Positions 17,582 to 26,142 of a stretch of 64,000 nt of DNA are shown here, one piece after another. Below the pieces are notes generated by a model. That model was not told where the DNA came from. It saw only the letters and a program-made list of their open reading frames with translations, and searched no databases. Position numbers and translations under genes: made by a program. The stretch's first letter is position 1. Each line of letters starts with the position of its first letter. Source of the stretch: Algoriphagus chordae (lineage in GTDB: Bacteria; Bacteroidota; Bacteroidia; Cytophagales; Cyclobacteriaceae); NCBI RefSeq assembly GCF_003254055.1, contig NZ_QKZT01000007.1:186001-250000 (forward strand). Reading direction: 5' to 3'.

Positions 17582-18133
17582 ATGAATAATTCCTTTGAAT
17601 CCATTTATAAGAACAACTATGAAGACCTCTTAAAATATGGAAGAAATTTTTTAAAAAATGAGCAAGAAGCCTTCGACATACTACAGGAGATTTTCCTGAA
17701 AATTTATCAAAAAGATAAGTTTAAAAACATCTTGCATATTAAGCCATATCTTTTCAAGGCCTATAGAAATGGAATTATCGATTTCATCAATGCTAGCAAA
17801 AATCACGAATCTCTCGAAGTATTAGATCAGGTATATTATTCAAAAGAATCTTTTGAAGATGAACTGATAGCAAATGAGCGCTTTGAATCCCAGTCCGCAG
17901 ATTTAAGAAATGCGATAGCTAAACTCAGCGCAAGGCAAAAGGAAATTCTTTATCTGAAATATTACCGTGGATTAAAGAATGAGGAGATATCCCAAATATT
18001 AGGCATTAATACCCAAAGCGTGAAGAACAGTTTATTTAAATCAGTTTCTAATCTCAAGGACGATCTAGGTTCTTCCTATATTCTTCTTCCTTTTTTACTT
18101 TCTCATACAATATCAACCCAATTGGTTAACTAA
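17582..18133 (+). CDS. ECF sigma factor (FecI-like)
   Basis: 183 residues with region 2 (YEDLLKYGRNFLKNEQEAFDILQEIFLKIY, quoted in part) and region 4 (LSARQKEILYLKYYRGLKNE followed by a helix-turn-helix with TQSVKNSLFKSVSNL). It belongs to the Bacteroidota FecI-like group that normally partners with FecR and a TonB receptor carrying an STN domain. Here it faces the fecR-susC-susD-M14 operon from the far end rather than preceding fecR. A short in-frame reading (17533-17589) ending at TAA overlaps its start codon and could couple translation. Confidence 0.9.
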   Translation: MNNSFESIYKNNYEDLLKYGRNFLKNEQEAFDILQEIFLKIYQKDKFKNILHIKPYLFKAYRNGIIDFINASKNHESLEVLDQVYYSKESFEDELIANERFESQSADLRNAIAKLSARQKEILYLKYYRGLKNEEISQILGINTQSVKNSLFKSVSNLKDDLGSSYILLPFLLSHTISTQLVN

Positions 18134-18135
18134 AA

Positions 18136-18163
18136 AAACCAAGTGAATTTCTCCACTTGGTTT
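18136..18163. terminator. Terminator between sigma gene and Sus operon
   Basis: The stem AAACCAAGTG / CACTTGGTTT is followed by seven T residues on the minus strand, so it is best for the minus-strand operon. The plus-strand T-run is only three bases. Confidence 0.8.
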
Positions 18164-18188
18164 AGTATGCTTCTCTTTTACAGGGTGA

Positions 18189-19340
18189 TTATGGCATTAT
18201 CTCTTTTAAGATATTAGCAGTTAAGCGGCCTTTTTTATTAATCAAATCAAAGCTTGTGTCATCTCCCATTTCATAGGTTATCGATTCTATGTCATAATGA
18301 TTATAGAACCAATTTTTATAGACTCCATTATCAACCGAATTAACGGAATACTTCGATGTACCTGCTCCCTCGTTGAACTTGTCTAAAAACTGCTTCGAGA
18401 GAGTACCCTCCTCTTCCGTGACTAGGTAGAGAATATCATAGAAGGTAGAATGAAAATCCAAAGAGAATACGATTTCAGAATCATGGGTATTAACCAAATT
18501 ATCAAAGTCCTCATAAACCTGAGAGGTTTCCGGCTGAGAGAAAATGCCCCAATCTCTGTTCATATCCATCGCGGAATCACTTGCGTTAAACCTCCAATTT
18601 CCACGGTCTACTCCATCAGGATTCATCAAAGGGTAAATAACTAATGAATACTCCTTAAGGAACTTTTTGAATTTTTTGTCCCCATTCAGATTCTCATCAA
18701 TAAATGCTCTCAACCCAAAATAACCTGTGACTTCTGGAGGATGCTGCCTGCCCAGAATCATAATTACTTTGTCTAGTTTGGGATTACCTATTATCATTCT
18801 ATTTATAGGATTTCCTTCAGAGGATAATCCAATTGTTTCAAGTGAAACTCTCTTGTCTGAAGTGTTTACGCTATCCATCCAAGAATAGGCCATTTTAGAA
18901 CTCACAGGGTTGTTTCCACTTATCCATATAGTTTCGGATCCTGGAGGAAGAGTGATTTCCAAGAATTTTCCTTCCATCTTATAGTCTTCAAAAGCAGTCC
19001 AATTGACTTTATCCCTGCTGATTTTAGGAGCATATCTAGCATTATATCCTTCAAAACTCAGCCTCAGTTTCATAGAGGACTGATTTTCTTTCTGAATTTC
19101 AAATCCATACCAAGGGCTAGAGTTTAACTCTGGAAATTCAGGGTGTATGCTCAACTCAAATTCCTTGGTTTTCGAATTATACGCAACTTCAGATAGTCTT
19201 GAAGTGGCGTAACCCGATACAAATTGAATGCTGTCAAAATCAAAGGTTTTAGTCGGCAAAATGATATGCTGACTATACGAAAAGCTCGACAGTAAGGTGA
19301 GTGTAAGGACTACACAGGTTATTAGCGCGTTATTTTTCAT
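18189..19340 (-). CDS. M14-family zinc carboxypeptidase
   Basis: 383 residues from ATG 19340, whose ATGA overlaps the stop of the SusD gene; a start four codons upstream is possible. A signal peptide of about 23 residues precedes a beta-rich N-terminal domain (about 25-160). The carboxypeptidase domain has zinc ligands His200 and Glu203 (RQHPPEVTG) and His297 (DFHSTF), and the catalytic glutamate Glu357 (TYEMGDD). It would trim C-terminal residues from peptides in the envelope, feeding or preparing substrates for the SusC/D importer with which it is co-translated. Confidence 0.92.
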   Translation of the reverse strand: MKNNALITCVVLTLTLLSSFSYSQHIILPTKTFDFDSIQFVSGYATSRLSEVAYNSKTKEFELSIHPEFPELNSSPWYGFEIQKENQSSMKLRLSFEGYNARYAPKISRDKVNWTAFEDYKMEGKFLEITLPPGSETIWISGNNPVSSKMAYSWMDSVNTSDKRVSLETIGLSSEGNPINRMIIGNPKLDKVIMILGRQHPPEVTGYFGLRAFIDENLNGDKKFKKFLKEYSLVIYPLMNPDGVDRGNWRFNASDSAMDMNRDWGIFSQPETSQVYEDFDNLVNTHDSEIVFSLDFHSTFYDILYLVTEEEGTLSKQFLDKFNEGAGTSKYSVNSVDNGVYKNWFYNHYDIESITYEMGDDTSFDLINKKGRLTANILKEIMP

Positions 19341-20743
19341 TTGTAAATCCAAGTATCAACATCCATCAATTCGCCATTTTGATTTGCAATAGCCGCATTA
19401 ACTTCCTCTGAATTTGTATTCTTCTCAGTAATTGTATACACTATTCTTCGAGGAATTACCAGTGAAGGGTTGAGACTAGAAGAAGCTGTAGAAGGAGGGG
19501 TAATAGCAGGAAATCCTGTTCTTCTATAGTCATTCCAAGCCTCGATAGATGAAACTCCATAGAACGACATGTATTTCTGTGTGATCAAGTTTTCTAAGTT
19601 ACCTTCCAGAGAATTTTCGCTTGAGATTGTAGGTACATTAGTCAAATAGACATCAATTTCCTCCTGGTCTATTCCCATAAATTCCATACTTAAAACAATT
19701 GCTTTTCGATAATTCATGTTGGCACCCTCATGGTCTCCTTTTACCAAAGCTGCTTCCGCCAAATCAAATTGAATCTCTGAAGGAGTAATTAGTGGCTGAG
19801 GTGAGTCAAATTGAGCCCAAAATAAGTTTGGATCATTGCTGTCATAGAATAAATATTGATCATTTGACAGTTTGGTCACCTTATCAAATCGTGGATCTTC
19901 ATATTCTAGCATTAAATCTACCATATACTGGCCAACCACTAGTTGTCCAGGTCTATCAAGTCCATACCCGGCTATAGGATGGGAGTTGTTGAAATTCGGA
20001 TCGAAGTAGAAAGTAGGCGTATCAGCTATAGTCTCTATAATACCCGTATTAGCCAATTCATTGATTTCATCCCAAGCATCGGAGCCAGATCTTTTGGTCA
20101 ACTGAACCAAATACCTGATTTTTAATGATCTAGCAGTTTTAATCCATTTAGAAACATCACCAGCAAAGATCAAATCATCAGTTCCTACAGCTCTACCTCC
20201 ATTTGGTCCAGAGAGTAAGGTTATACTTTCATCTAGTAATTGTAGAATCTGATTGTAAACTACCTCCTGATTGTCGTAAGGCACTTGTATAAGCTCAGCT
20301 CCTTGAAAACCCTGAGTATAGGGTACATCTCCCCAAAAATTAGTAGCCATAGCCAGGTTTTGAGCCATAAGGACTTTTGCTACACCTTCATAGTGTGGGA
20401 AATTTTCATTTTGAGCCCTAGTAATGATGTCGTCACAATCTTTCATTGCGCCGGCATACAGACCAAATCTCCAAAATGTATCCATGGTATTTTGATCAAT
20501 GATGTAATTGGAATAACCTTCAGGCTGAGCATCAACACCGGTATAGTGTTGCATAATAGCACCAGAAATCCTACCTGCTATGGCACCAATGTTTCTCGCT
20601 GTTTGCGCTTCTGCCGACGGCAGAATTAGCGCTACATCCACGTCTGACAATTTCGCTGGATCTATATTAGTATCTCCAAAATCACAAGCGAAAGCGAGTA
20701 AGACTATTGGAACGAGGAATAGAGTTCTTATATATTTCTTCAT
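19337..20743 (-). CDS. SusD/RagB-like nutrient-binding lipoprotein
   Basis: 468 residues. The signal peptide ends in the lipobox LAFAC (Cys20), so the protein is lipid-anchored at the outer membrane. The sequence resembles the SusD-like group found with peptide transporters: a TPR-like helical N-terminal part (RNIGAIAGRISGAIMQHYTG) and a C-terminal segment with SFYGVSSIEAWNDYRRTGFP. It caps the SusC barrel and passes ligand into it. The gene is 12 bases downstream of susC, with a 4-base overlap into the M14 gene. Pairing with an M14 peptidase argues for oligopeptides rather than glycans as ligand. Confidence 0.93.
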   Translation of the reverse strand: MKKYIRTLFLVPIVLLAFACDFGDTNIDPAKLSDVDVALILPSAEAQTARNIGAIAGRISGAIMQHYTGVDAQPEGYSNYIIDQNTMDTFWRFGLYAGAMKDCDDIITRAQNENFPHYEGVAKVLMAQNLAMATNFWGDVPYTQGFQGAELIQVPYDNQEVVYNQILQLLDESITLLSGPNGGRAVGTDDLIFAGDVSKWIKTARSLKIRYLVQLTKRSGSDAWDEINELANTGIIETIADTPTFYFDPNFNNSHPIAGYGLDRPGQLVVGQYMVDLMLEYEDPRFDKVTKLSNDQYLFYDSNDPNLFWAQFDSPQPLITPSEIQFDLAEAALVKGDHEGANMNYRKAIVLSMEFMGIDQEEIDVYLTNVPTISSENSLEGNLENLITQKYMSFYGVSSIEAWNDYRRTGFPAITPPSTASSSLNPSLVIPRRIVYTITEKNTNSEEVNAAIANQNGELMDVDTWIYK

Positions 20744-20755
20744 TACTTTGTTGGA

Positions 20756-23700
20756 TTAAAATTTGACACTTAATGACGCCCCATAACTTCTAGTGTTTGG
20801 GAGATTGTAATAATCCCAGCCCGTGGCGTTTGAATCTCCACGAAGGTTGGTTTCTGGATCTACACCTGAATAATCGGTGATAAGAAGTAGGTTCCTGCCG
20901 TATACAGAGAAATTAGCACTTTGAAGTCCAATTTTTTCTAAAACAGATTGAGGCAAATCATACCCTAAGGTCAATTCACGCAGTCTAAACCAAGATCCAT
21001 CTTCTATTTGGTCTTCTGCCAAACCAAGGGATCCATACTTTCTCCAAAATATTCCAGCCAAGCCACTGCTAGGATCTGCCAAACTCACAGGAGTAGTATT
21101 TACTTCACCATTTTCTGTTACACCTTCAAAAATAAAATTATCCAGATCTCTCATGTCTCCTGTTAGCTTTGATGTACCTAGGTAGTCCATGCTGCCTTTT
21201 GTACCATTCCATATATCCCCACCTTGTCTAATATCCAGCAAGAATGATAGTGAAAGGCCTTTGTAAGCCACAACGTTTCTGATACCCGCAAACCAATCAG
21301 GGTTTGGATCACCGATTATTCCCTGATCTTCATCCATTATTGGGAATCCATCAGATCCAATGATTCTTTCCCCTTCATCATTTCTTTTCCATCGAGTCCC
21401 ATTCAATATTCCGAATGGCTGCCCCTCTACGTTGAGTGACTGAATTGCAGAGAAATTAGCAATATTGATATTGTCAATTCCATCTGGGAGCTCTGCGACT
21501 AGGGTTTTGTATTTGGTGAAAGTCCCATCTATACTCCACTGAAAATCACTTCTATTTATTAAGGAAAGGCCAAGAGAAATCTCAACACCTTCGTTTTCTA
21601 TTCTACCTGCATTTCTCACGATAGTCCCATATCCTGTTGCAGCAGGTATTGTCAGCGCTACTACCTGATCAGTCGTATTGGATTTGTACCAAGTGAAATC
21701 AAAATCTACAATTCCATCAAAAAACTGCAAATTCGTTCCTAACTCCAAGGTAGAAGTAAGTTCGGCTTTTAGGTCTTTGTTTCCGATCTGAGCACTTCTT
21801 TCAAATGCATTGACACCAAAAGCCGGGAAATTATTACTCCCTAACAAAGGATCTCCACCTACCTCAGCATTCACATAATATGTGCCTGTAGAATAGATCG
21901 GGGCATCATTTCCCACGTAACCAAACGAAGCTCTTAATTTGGCATAGGAAAGGAATGGATTTTCTTTAATATGAAACGCGTCCATCAACTCCAATCCCGT
22001 GCTTATAGTAGGGTAGAAAAATGAGTTATTATCCTCTGGCAATGTAGAGGACCAATCATTTCTACCGGTTAGATTAATGAATAAAAATCCTTTATAGTTA
22101 AATCTAAAGTCACCAAACACACCATATACTTTTCTCCTATCTATATATTGAGAGGCAAAAATTGTAGAAGCATTAGAGATATTGAGGAAATCCGGTACTA
22201 GCAAATCAATACCTTCTGCTGATTGTGATAGATATTCACTTGAGAAATAATTATGCCCCAGTGTAGCATTCATGGTCCAGTTTTGACCTAATTCTTTATC
22301 AATTAAAATCAAAAAGTCAGAATTGAGATTGGTGCTTTTGGCTATACTCTGCTGCACATTTCCGTTGGGATTGGAAGAACTGTTGATATCCCATCCAAAA
22401 TTCCGTTCATCTGAATAGGTATCCAAGCCTAGTTTATATGAAAATGTCAACCAATCGTTCACAGCATATTTCAAACTAGTATTTCCAATGATTCGATTTA
22501 CATCATCTACATAAGGAATTTTATTTAGTGACCAGAAAGGGTTGTCATAGTTTCCATTACCTCTATATGATCTCTGTTCCCCGTTTGGTAGCATATAACT
22601 GCTCTCGTTACTAGCAGCATCTCTACCAGTCAGTCCATTTCCGATATCAAAGGAAGGAGGATTTCTAAAAACCCCAGAGGTCACTCCCCCAATATTGGAT
22701 CCACGTTGAATTCTATAGCCTCCTGAATTTATATAGTTTGCCGAAAATCCTAACTCAAGCTTTTCAGTCAGCTTCGCATTGAAATTCCCCTTCAAAGAAG
22801 TCCTCTGAAAGTCAGCATTAGGCACAATCCCTGTCTGATATAATTTCCCAGCAGAAAAATAATAGGTAACAACCTCAGTTCCACCTGAAACATTGAGGTT
22901 ATTGTCAGTGGTAATCCCCTTTACAAATAGAGCATCATATGCATCATAAGAATTTGCTGCCTGTCCATTGCCTGTCCCTTTAGCGACTAAACGTCCATTT
23001 TGATCATATGGATAATCAGTTGCGCCGTCAAATTCCAAATCACTTAATAAAGGGCCCCAGGAATTCGCTTCGCCTGTTTCTGGACCTCTATAATTGAAAG
23101 TACCTCCTGAAGGTCTTCCTTGGCTATACAATCGCTGTCCTTCCGGAAGTTTATTTACTTCATTTACAGAGAAGGTAGTATTGAACCCTACAGAAGCTTT
23201 CCCCACCTGGCCTCTTTTGGTAGTGATGATCACCGCTCCGTTAGCAGCTCTGATACCATATAATGCAGTAGCAGCCGGGCCTTTCAGAATACTCATATCC
23301 TTTATGTCATTAGGATTAATATCTATTGCACGGTTTGAATTATCAACTCCAGCTGTCCCATTCCCAGAAGAGGAATTATCAATAGGCACCCCATCTACCA
23401 CAAAAAGTGGCTGATTATTCCCTCTCAAAGATTTATTCCCTCTGATTCTAATATTGGCAGATGCTCCAGGAGAACCAGACGCTGAGGTAATCATCACGCC
23501 AGCCACTTTACCAGAGATTGCACTTACTAGATTGGTTTCATTGGATTTTGTAATTGCATCTGTATCTAGGTTGTCAATTGAATAACCTAACTCACGTTTA
23601 TTTGCTTCCAAACCTATCGCAGTCACTACCACTCCATCTAGATCACTTATTCTTTGCTTTAAAAGAACCACGATCTTTTCCGAAGAAGTTGCATCTATTT

Positions 23701-24238
23701 CTTTAGGGATATACCCTGCATATGAGACAACCAATTTGACTGCATCTCCAGAGGCTTCCAATTGGAAGTTCCCATCTAAATCCGTCACCGCTCCAGAAGT
23801 TGTTCCTTTCACTAAAATGGTTGCTCCTATCAGAGGCTCATTTGTATCAAAATCCAAAACCTGCCCTGAGAATTCTCCAAAAGCTTCGGTATCAACCTTC
23901 TTAATAGCATAATTGTCTGCTGATATTTTCGTTGCTGAATAACCCAGAGAGTTCAACTCATTGAAAAGATCCTTCAATTTGTAATTTGGAGAATTGACGT
24001 AGCGAATATTCTTAATCCACTCATCGTTTTCAAAATAGAAGTTCACTCCAAATTTTTGTTCGATCTCAGCCAATTTCGCCATGGGCTCGATACTTCTCCA
24101 AGACCCATTGCCTGTCGCTAAGGCCAAGCTTGAAGTTTGATCCACCTGCCTTGCAAAAGTAGACTCACAAATACTTACGAGTAAAAAAACTGCGAAAGCA
24201 TTACGTGGCCAACTAGATAGTTTGTAGAGGTATTTCAT
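20756..24238 (-). CDS. SusC/RagA TonB-dependent receptor with STN signalling domain
   Basis: 1160 residues. In order: signal sequence (about 1-29), STN domain (about 45-113, receiving the FecR contact), a carboxypeptidase-regulatory-like beta domain (about 122-205, LIGATILVKGTTSGAVTDLDG, quoted only in part), the plug (about 205-345, with PLFVVDGVPIDN and ILKGPAATALYG... ANGAVIITT), and a 22-strand barrel ending SYGASLSVKF with terminal Phe. STN-containing SusC proteins both import ligand and signal through FecR to an ECF sigma factor. Tight spacing (12 bases each side) puts it between fecR and susD. Confidence 0.95.
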   Translation of the reverse strand: MKYLYKLSSWPRNAFAVFLLVSICESTFARQVDQTSSLALATGNGSWRSIEPMAKLAEIEQKFGVNFYFENDEWIKNIRYVNSPNYKLKDLFNELNSLGYSATKISADNYAIKKVDTEAFGEFSGQVLDFDTNEPLIGATILVKGTTSGAVTDLDGNFQLEASGDAVKLVVSYAGYIPKEIDATSSEKIVVLLKQRISDLDGVVVTAIGLEANKRELGYSIDNLDTDAITKSNETNLVSAISGKVAGVMITSASGSPGASANIRIRGNKSLRGNNQPLFVVDGVPIDNSSSGNGTAGVDNSNRAIDINPNDIKDMSILKGPAATALYGIRAANGAVIITTKRGQVGKASVGFNTTFSVNEVNKLPEGQRLYSQGRPSGGTFNYRGPETGEANSWGPLLSDLEFDGATDYPYDQNGRLVAKGTGNGQAANSYDAYDALFVKGITTDNNLNVSGGTEVVTYYFSAGKLYQTGIVPNADFQRTSLKGNFNAKLTEKLELGFSANYINSGGYRIQRGSNIGGVTSGVFRNPPSFDIGNGLTGRDAASNESSYMLPNGEQRSYRGNGNYDNPFWSLNKIPYVDDVNRIIGNTSLKYAVNDWLTFSYKLGLDTYSDERNFGWDINSSSNPNGNVQQSIAKSTNLNSDFLILIDKELGQNWTMNATLGHNYFSSEYLSQSAEGIDLLVPDFLNISNASTIFASQYIDRRKVYGVFGDFRFNYKGFLFINLTGRNDWSSTLPEDNNSFFYPTISTGLELMDAFHIKENPFLSYAKLRASFGYVGNDAPIYSTGTYYVNAEVGGDPLLGSNNFPAFGVNAFERSAQIGNKDLKAELTSTLELGTNLQFFDGIVDFDFTWYKSNTTDQVVALTIPAATGYGTIVRNAGRIENEGVEISLGLSLINRSDFQWSIDGTFTKYKTLVAELPDGIDNINIANFSAIQSLNVEGQPFGILNGTRWKRNDEGERIIGSDGFPIMDEDQGIIGDPNPDWFAGIRNVVAYKGLSLSFLLDIRQGGDIWNGTKGSMDYLGTSKLTGDMRDLDNFIFEGVTENGEVNTTPVSLADPSSGLAGIFWRKYGSLGLAEDQIEDGSWFRLRELTLGYDLPQSVLEKIGLQSANFSVYGRNLLLITDYSGVDPETNLRGDSNATGWDYYNLPNTRSYGASLSVKF

Positions 24239-24250
24239 AAATCTTTCATT

Positions 24251-25255
24251 TTATTGGTGGTTAATAGTTATTAGGTTTTGTTCGTATTCTATAGACAAGT
24301 TCAAGGTTGTCTCCAAAATGTTTATCAAAAGCTGGATATCGTCTATTGGAAAATCTCCAGTCAAGGTTTTATTTCTTAGGTCTTCTGATTCGAATTTCAC
24401 TTCTATATTATAATACCTACTAATCAAATCTGCCACCTTATTCAGCGAATCATCTTTCAGATATATCTTACCATTCAACCAAGCGAACTCCCTCAATAGG
24501 TTGACATCATCTACTATCAATTTCTTAGCACCAGGCAATAATTCTGCAGATTGTCCAGGTGTCAATAGTAATTTTTCACCTCCGACCACTGTGGAAACTT
24601 CTACTGAACCTTCCCGCAAGACCACTTTATCAGACTCTTCAAGCGATTCTACCAGAAATTGAGTGCCTAGAACTTTTACATTCATATCATCCAATGACAC
24701 CTGGAAATCAGAAGCATCGGCCATTTTCTCAACATTAAAATAAGCCTTACCCATCTCCAAGTAGACCTTTCTTGAGCTGTTCATATCACTGGTGTCAATT
24801 CGGACTCTTGAATTTGGAAATAGTTTTATCTCCGAATTGTCTTTAAGATGATAGTCTTTAGTTTCTCCAAATCCTGTTTCTAATGTGATGAATGTTGCCT
24901 CTTGAACTGGATCGTTATAAAGTGTTCCGATTACTATCAGAATAATTATAGAAATACTAGCTGCTAATCCAATCAATGGTTTCCAACTAGTAAAAGACTT
25001 TTTTTCCTTTTGTAATCTAGTTTCTAAATCTAAGTAGCCTTCCTCGGCTGGTATTTTTAGAGGCACTTCATTATTCTTATTCCAGCTCTTCGCTATGCTT
25101 AATGCACTTTTGAATACCTCTTCATTAATACGCCCCTTACTAATTTCATTCTGAAAGTAGGCGTCTGTATTTTCATTTGGATCAAACACATGTTGGACGA
25201 ATAATTCATTCGTCAAAAGCTCATAAACATGTGAATTATATTGATTTTTTGCCAT
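24251..25255 (-). CDS. FecR-family anti-sigma regulator
   Basis: 334 residues: a cytoplasmic N-terminal part (1-92) that would hold the sigma factor, one TM helix (about 93-112, IGLAASISIIILIVIGTLY), then the periplasmic FecR domain with LETGFGETKDYHLKDNSEIK and an RVRIDTS strand, and a C-terminal STN-like contact region with a VADLISRYYNIEVKFES helix. It is first in the operon with susC. Its sigma partner is probably the FecI-like factor at 17582, although that gene is 7 kb away, at the other end of the operon. Confidence 0.9.
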   Translation of the reverse strand: MAKNQYNSHVYELLTNELFVQHVFDPNENTDAYFQNEISKGRINEEVFKSALSIAKSWNKNNEVPLKIPAEEGYLDLETRLQKEKKSFTSWKPLIGLAASISIIILIVIGTLYNDPVQEATFITLETGFGETKDYHLKDNSEIKLFPNSRVRIDTSDMNSSRKVYLEMGKAYFNVEKMADASDFQVSLDDMNVKVLGTQFLVESLEESDKVVLREGSVEVSTVVGGEKLLLTPGQSAELLPGAKKLIVDDVNLLREFAWLNGKIYLKDDSLNKVADLISRYYNIEVKFESEDLRNKTLTGDFPIDDIQLLINILETTLNLSIEYEQNLITINHQ

Positions 25256-25335
25256 ACAGTAGGATCACCGCTTTTTAAGTAAAAAGTACTCTACAATTTT
25301 AGAAAAAAATATTAAACGAATCACCTTTAAACCTT

Positions 25336-25358
25336 ATCTATCTGAATATCAGATAGAT
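25336..25358. promoter_or_regulatory. Perfect 10-bp dyad between fecR and the Uma2 gene
   Basis: ATCTATCTGA and TCAGATAGAT are separated by three bases. It lies 80 bases upstream of fecR and 108 upstream of the divergent gene. It could be an operator for either; no T-run follows, so it is not a terminator. Confidence 0.45.
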
Positions 25359-25466
25359 TAATCTTTCGATTCATAATGATTTAAATAGAATATCATGAAC
25401 TATTCGAAAGCAAGAGTAACCACGATTATTGGTGAAATTTTCCCGCCATTTGATTAAATTGCTTTA

Positions 25467-26075
25467 ATGAAATCAGAGGAAAAAGATCTTGTGTATGAGC
25501 CGTTTACAGAATATGGAGTGTATTCTTATGCGGACTACCTGACTTGGGAAATCGATGAAATGGTTGAACTCATCAAGGGAAAGGTGTTTCGTTCTGCTGC
25601 GGCAGCGCCTAGCATGAAGCATCAGCAAATCGTGTTGCGATTAGGATCAGAGCTTTTACAGTTTCTTGATAAGAAAAATTGCAAGGTATTTATCGCCCCT
25701 TTTGACGTGAGATTCCCCATCAAATCCAAAAAGAACGAGGAGATTTTTACAGTGGTTCAGCCAGATGTCTGCGTAGTTTGTGATCGGACTAAATTGGATG
25801 ATGCTGGATGTATTGGCGCGCCAGATTTAATCGTTGAAGTACTTTCTCCGGGAAACAATAAGAAAGAATTACGGAACAAGTACGAAGTTTATGAGGAGTC
25901 AGGTGTTAAGGAATACTGGGTAATTCAGCCAGACCAGGAGACTTTACTCATTTATACACTTACTGATGGGAAATACGTACCATCCCGACTTTTTACCCAT
26001 GGTGATATTGTCAAATCTGAATGTATCGCTGGATTTGATGTTGATCTGGAAGAGTTTTTTGAGAAGATAGATTAG
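25467..26075 (+). CDS. Uma2-family endonuclease-like protein
   Basis: 202 residues of the Uma2/DUF820 fold, a PD-(D/E)xK nuclease-like family. Key features are VVQPDVCVVCDRTKLDD, the core IGAPDLIVEVLSPGN with the acidic residues, and GVKEYWVIQPDQ carrying the expected glutamate and lysine. The family is abundant in cyanobacteria and scattered in Bacteroidota, and its physiological substrate is unclear. The gene is a single unit between a divergent fecR and a convergent argJ, with no visible partner. Confidence 0.88.
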   Translation: MKSEEKDLVYEPFTEYGVYSYADYLTWEIDEMVELIKGKVFRSAAAAPSMKHQQIVLRLGSELLQFLDKKNCKVFIAPFDVRFPIKSKKNEEIFTVVQPDVCVVCDRTKLDDAGCIGAPDLIVEVLSPGNNKKELRNKYEVYEESGVKEYWVIQPDQETLLIYTLTDGKYVPSRLFTHGDIVKSECIAGFDVDLEEFFEKID

Positions 26076-26087
26076 AAAAACATAAAA

Positions 26088-26113
26088 AAATCCTGCTTCA
26101 CCGGAAGCAGGAT
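26088..26113 (-). terminator. Terminator of arginine operon
   Basis: The stem ATCCTGCTTC / GAAGCAGGAT with a 4-base loop is followed on the minus strand by a seven-T run. It lies 30 bases after the argJ stop and also follows the Uma2 gene, where no T-run is present. Confidence 0.85.
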
Positions 26114-26142
26114 CACTAGTTACTAGCTATAAGATCAATCTA

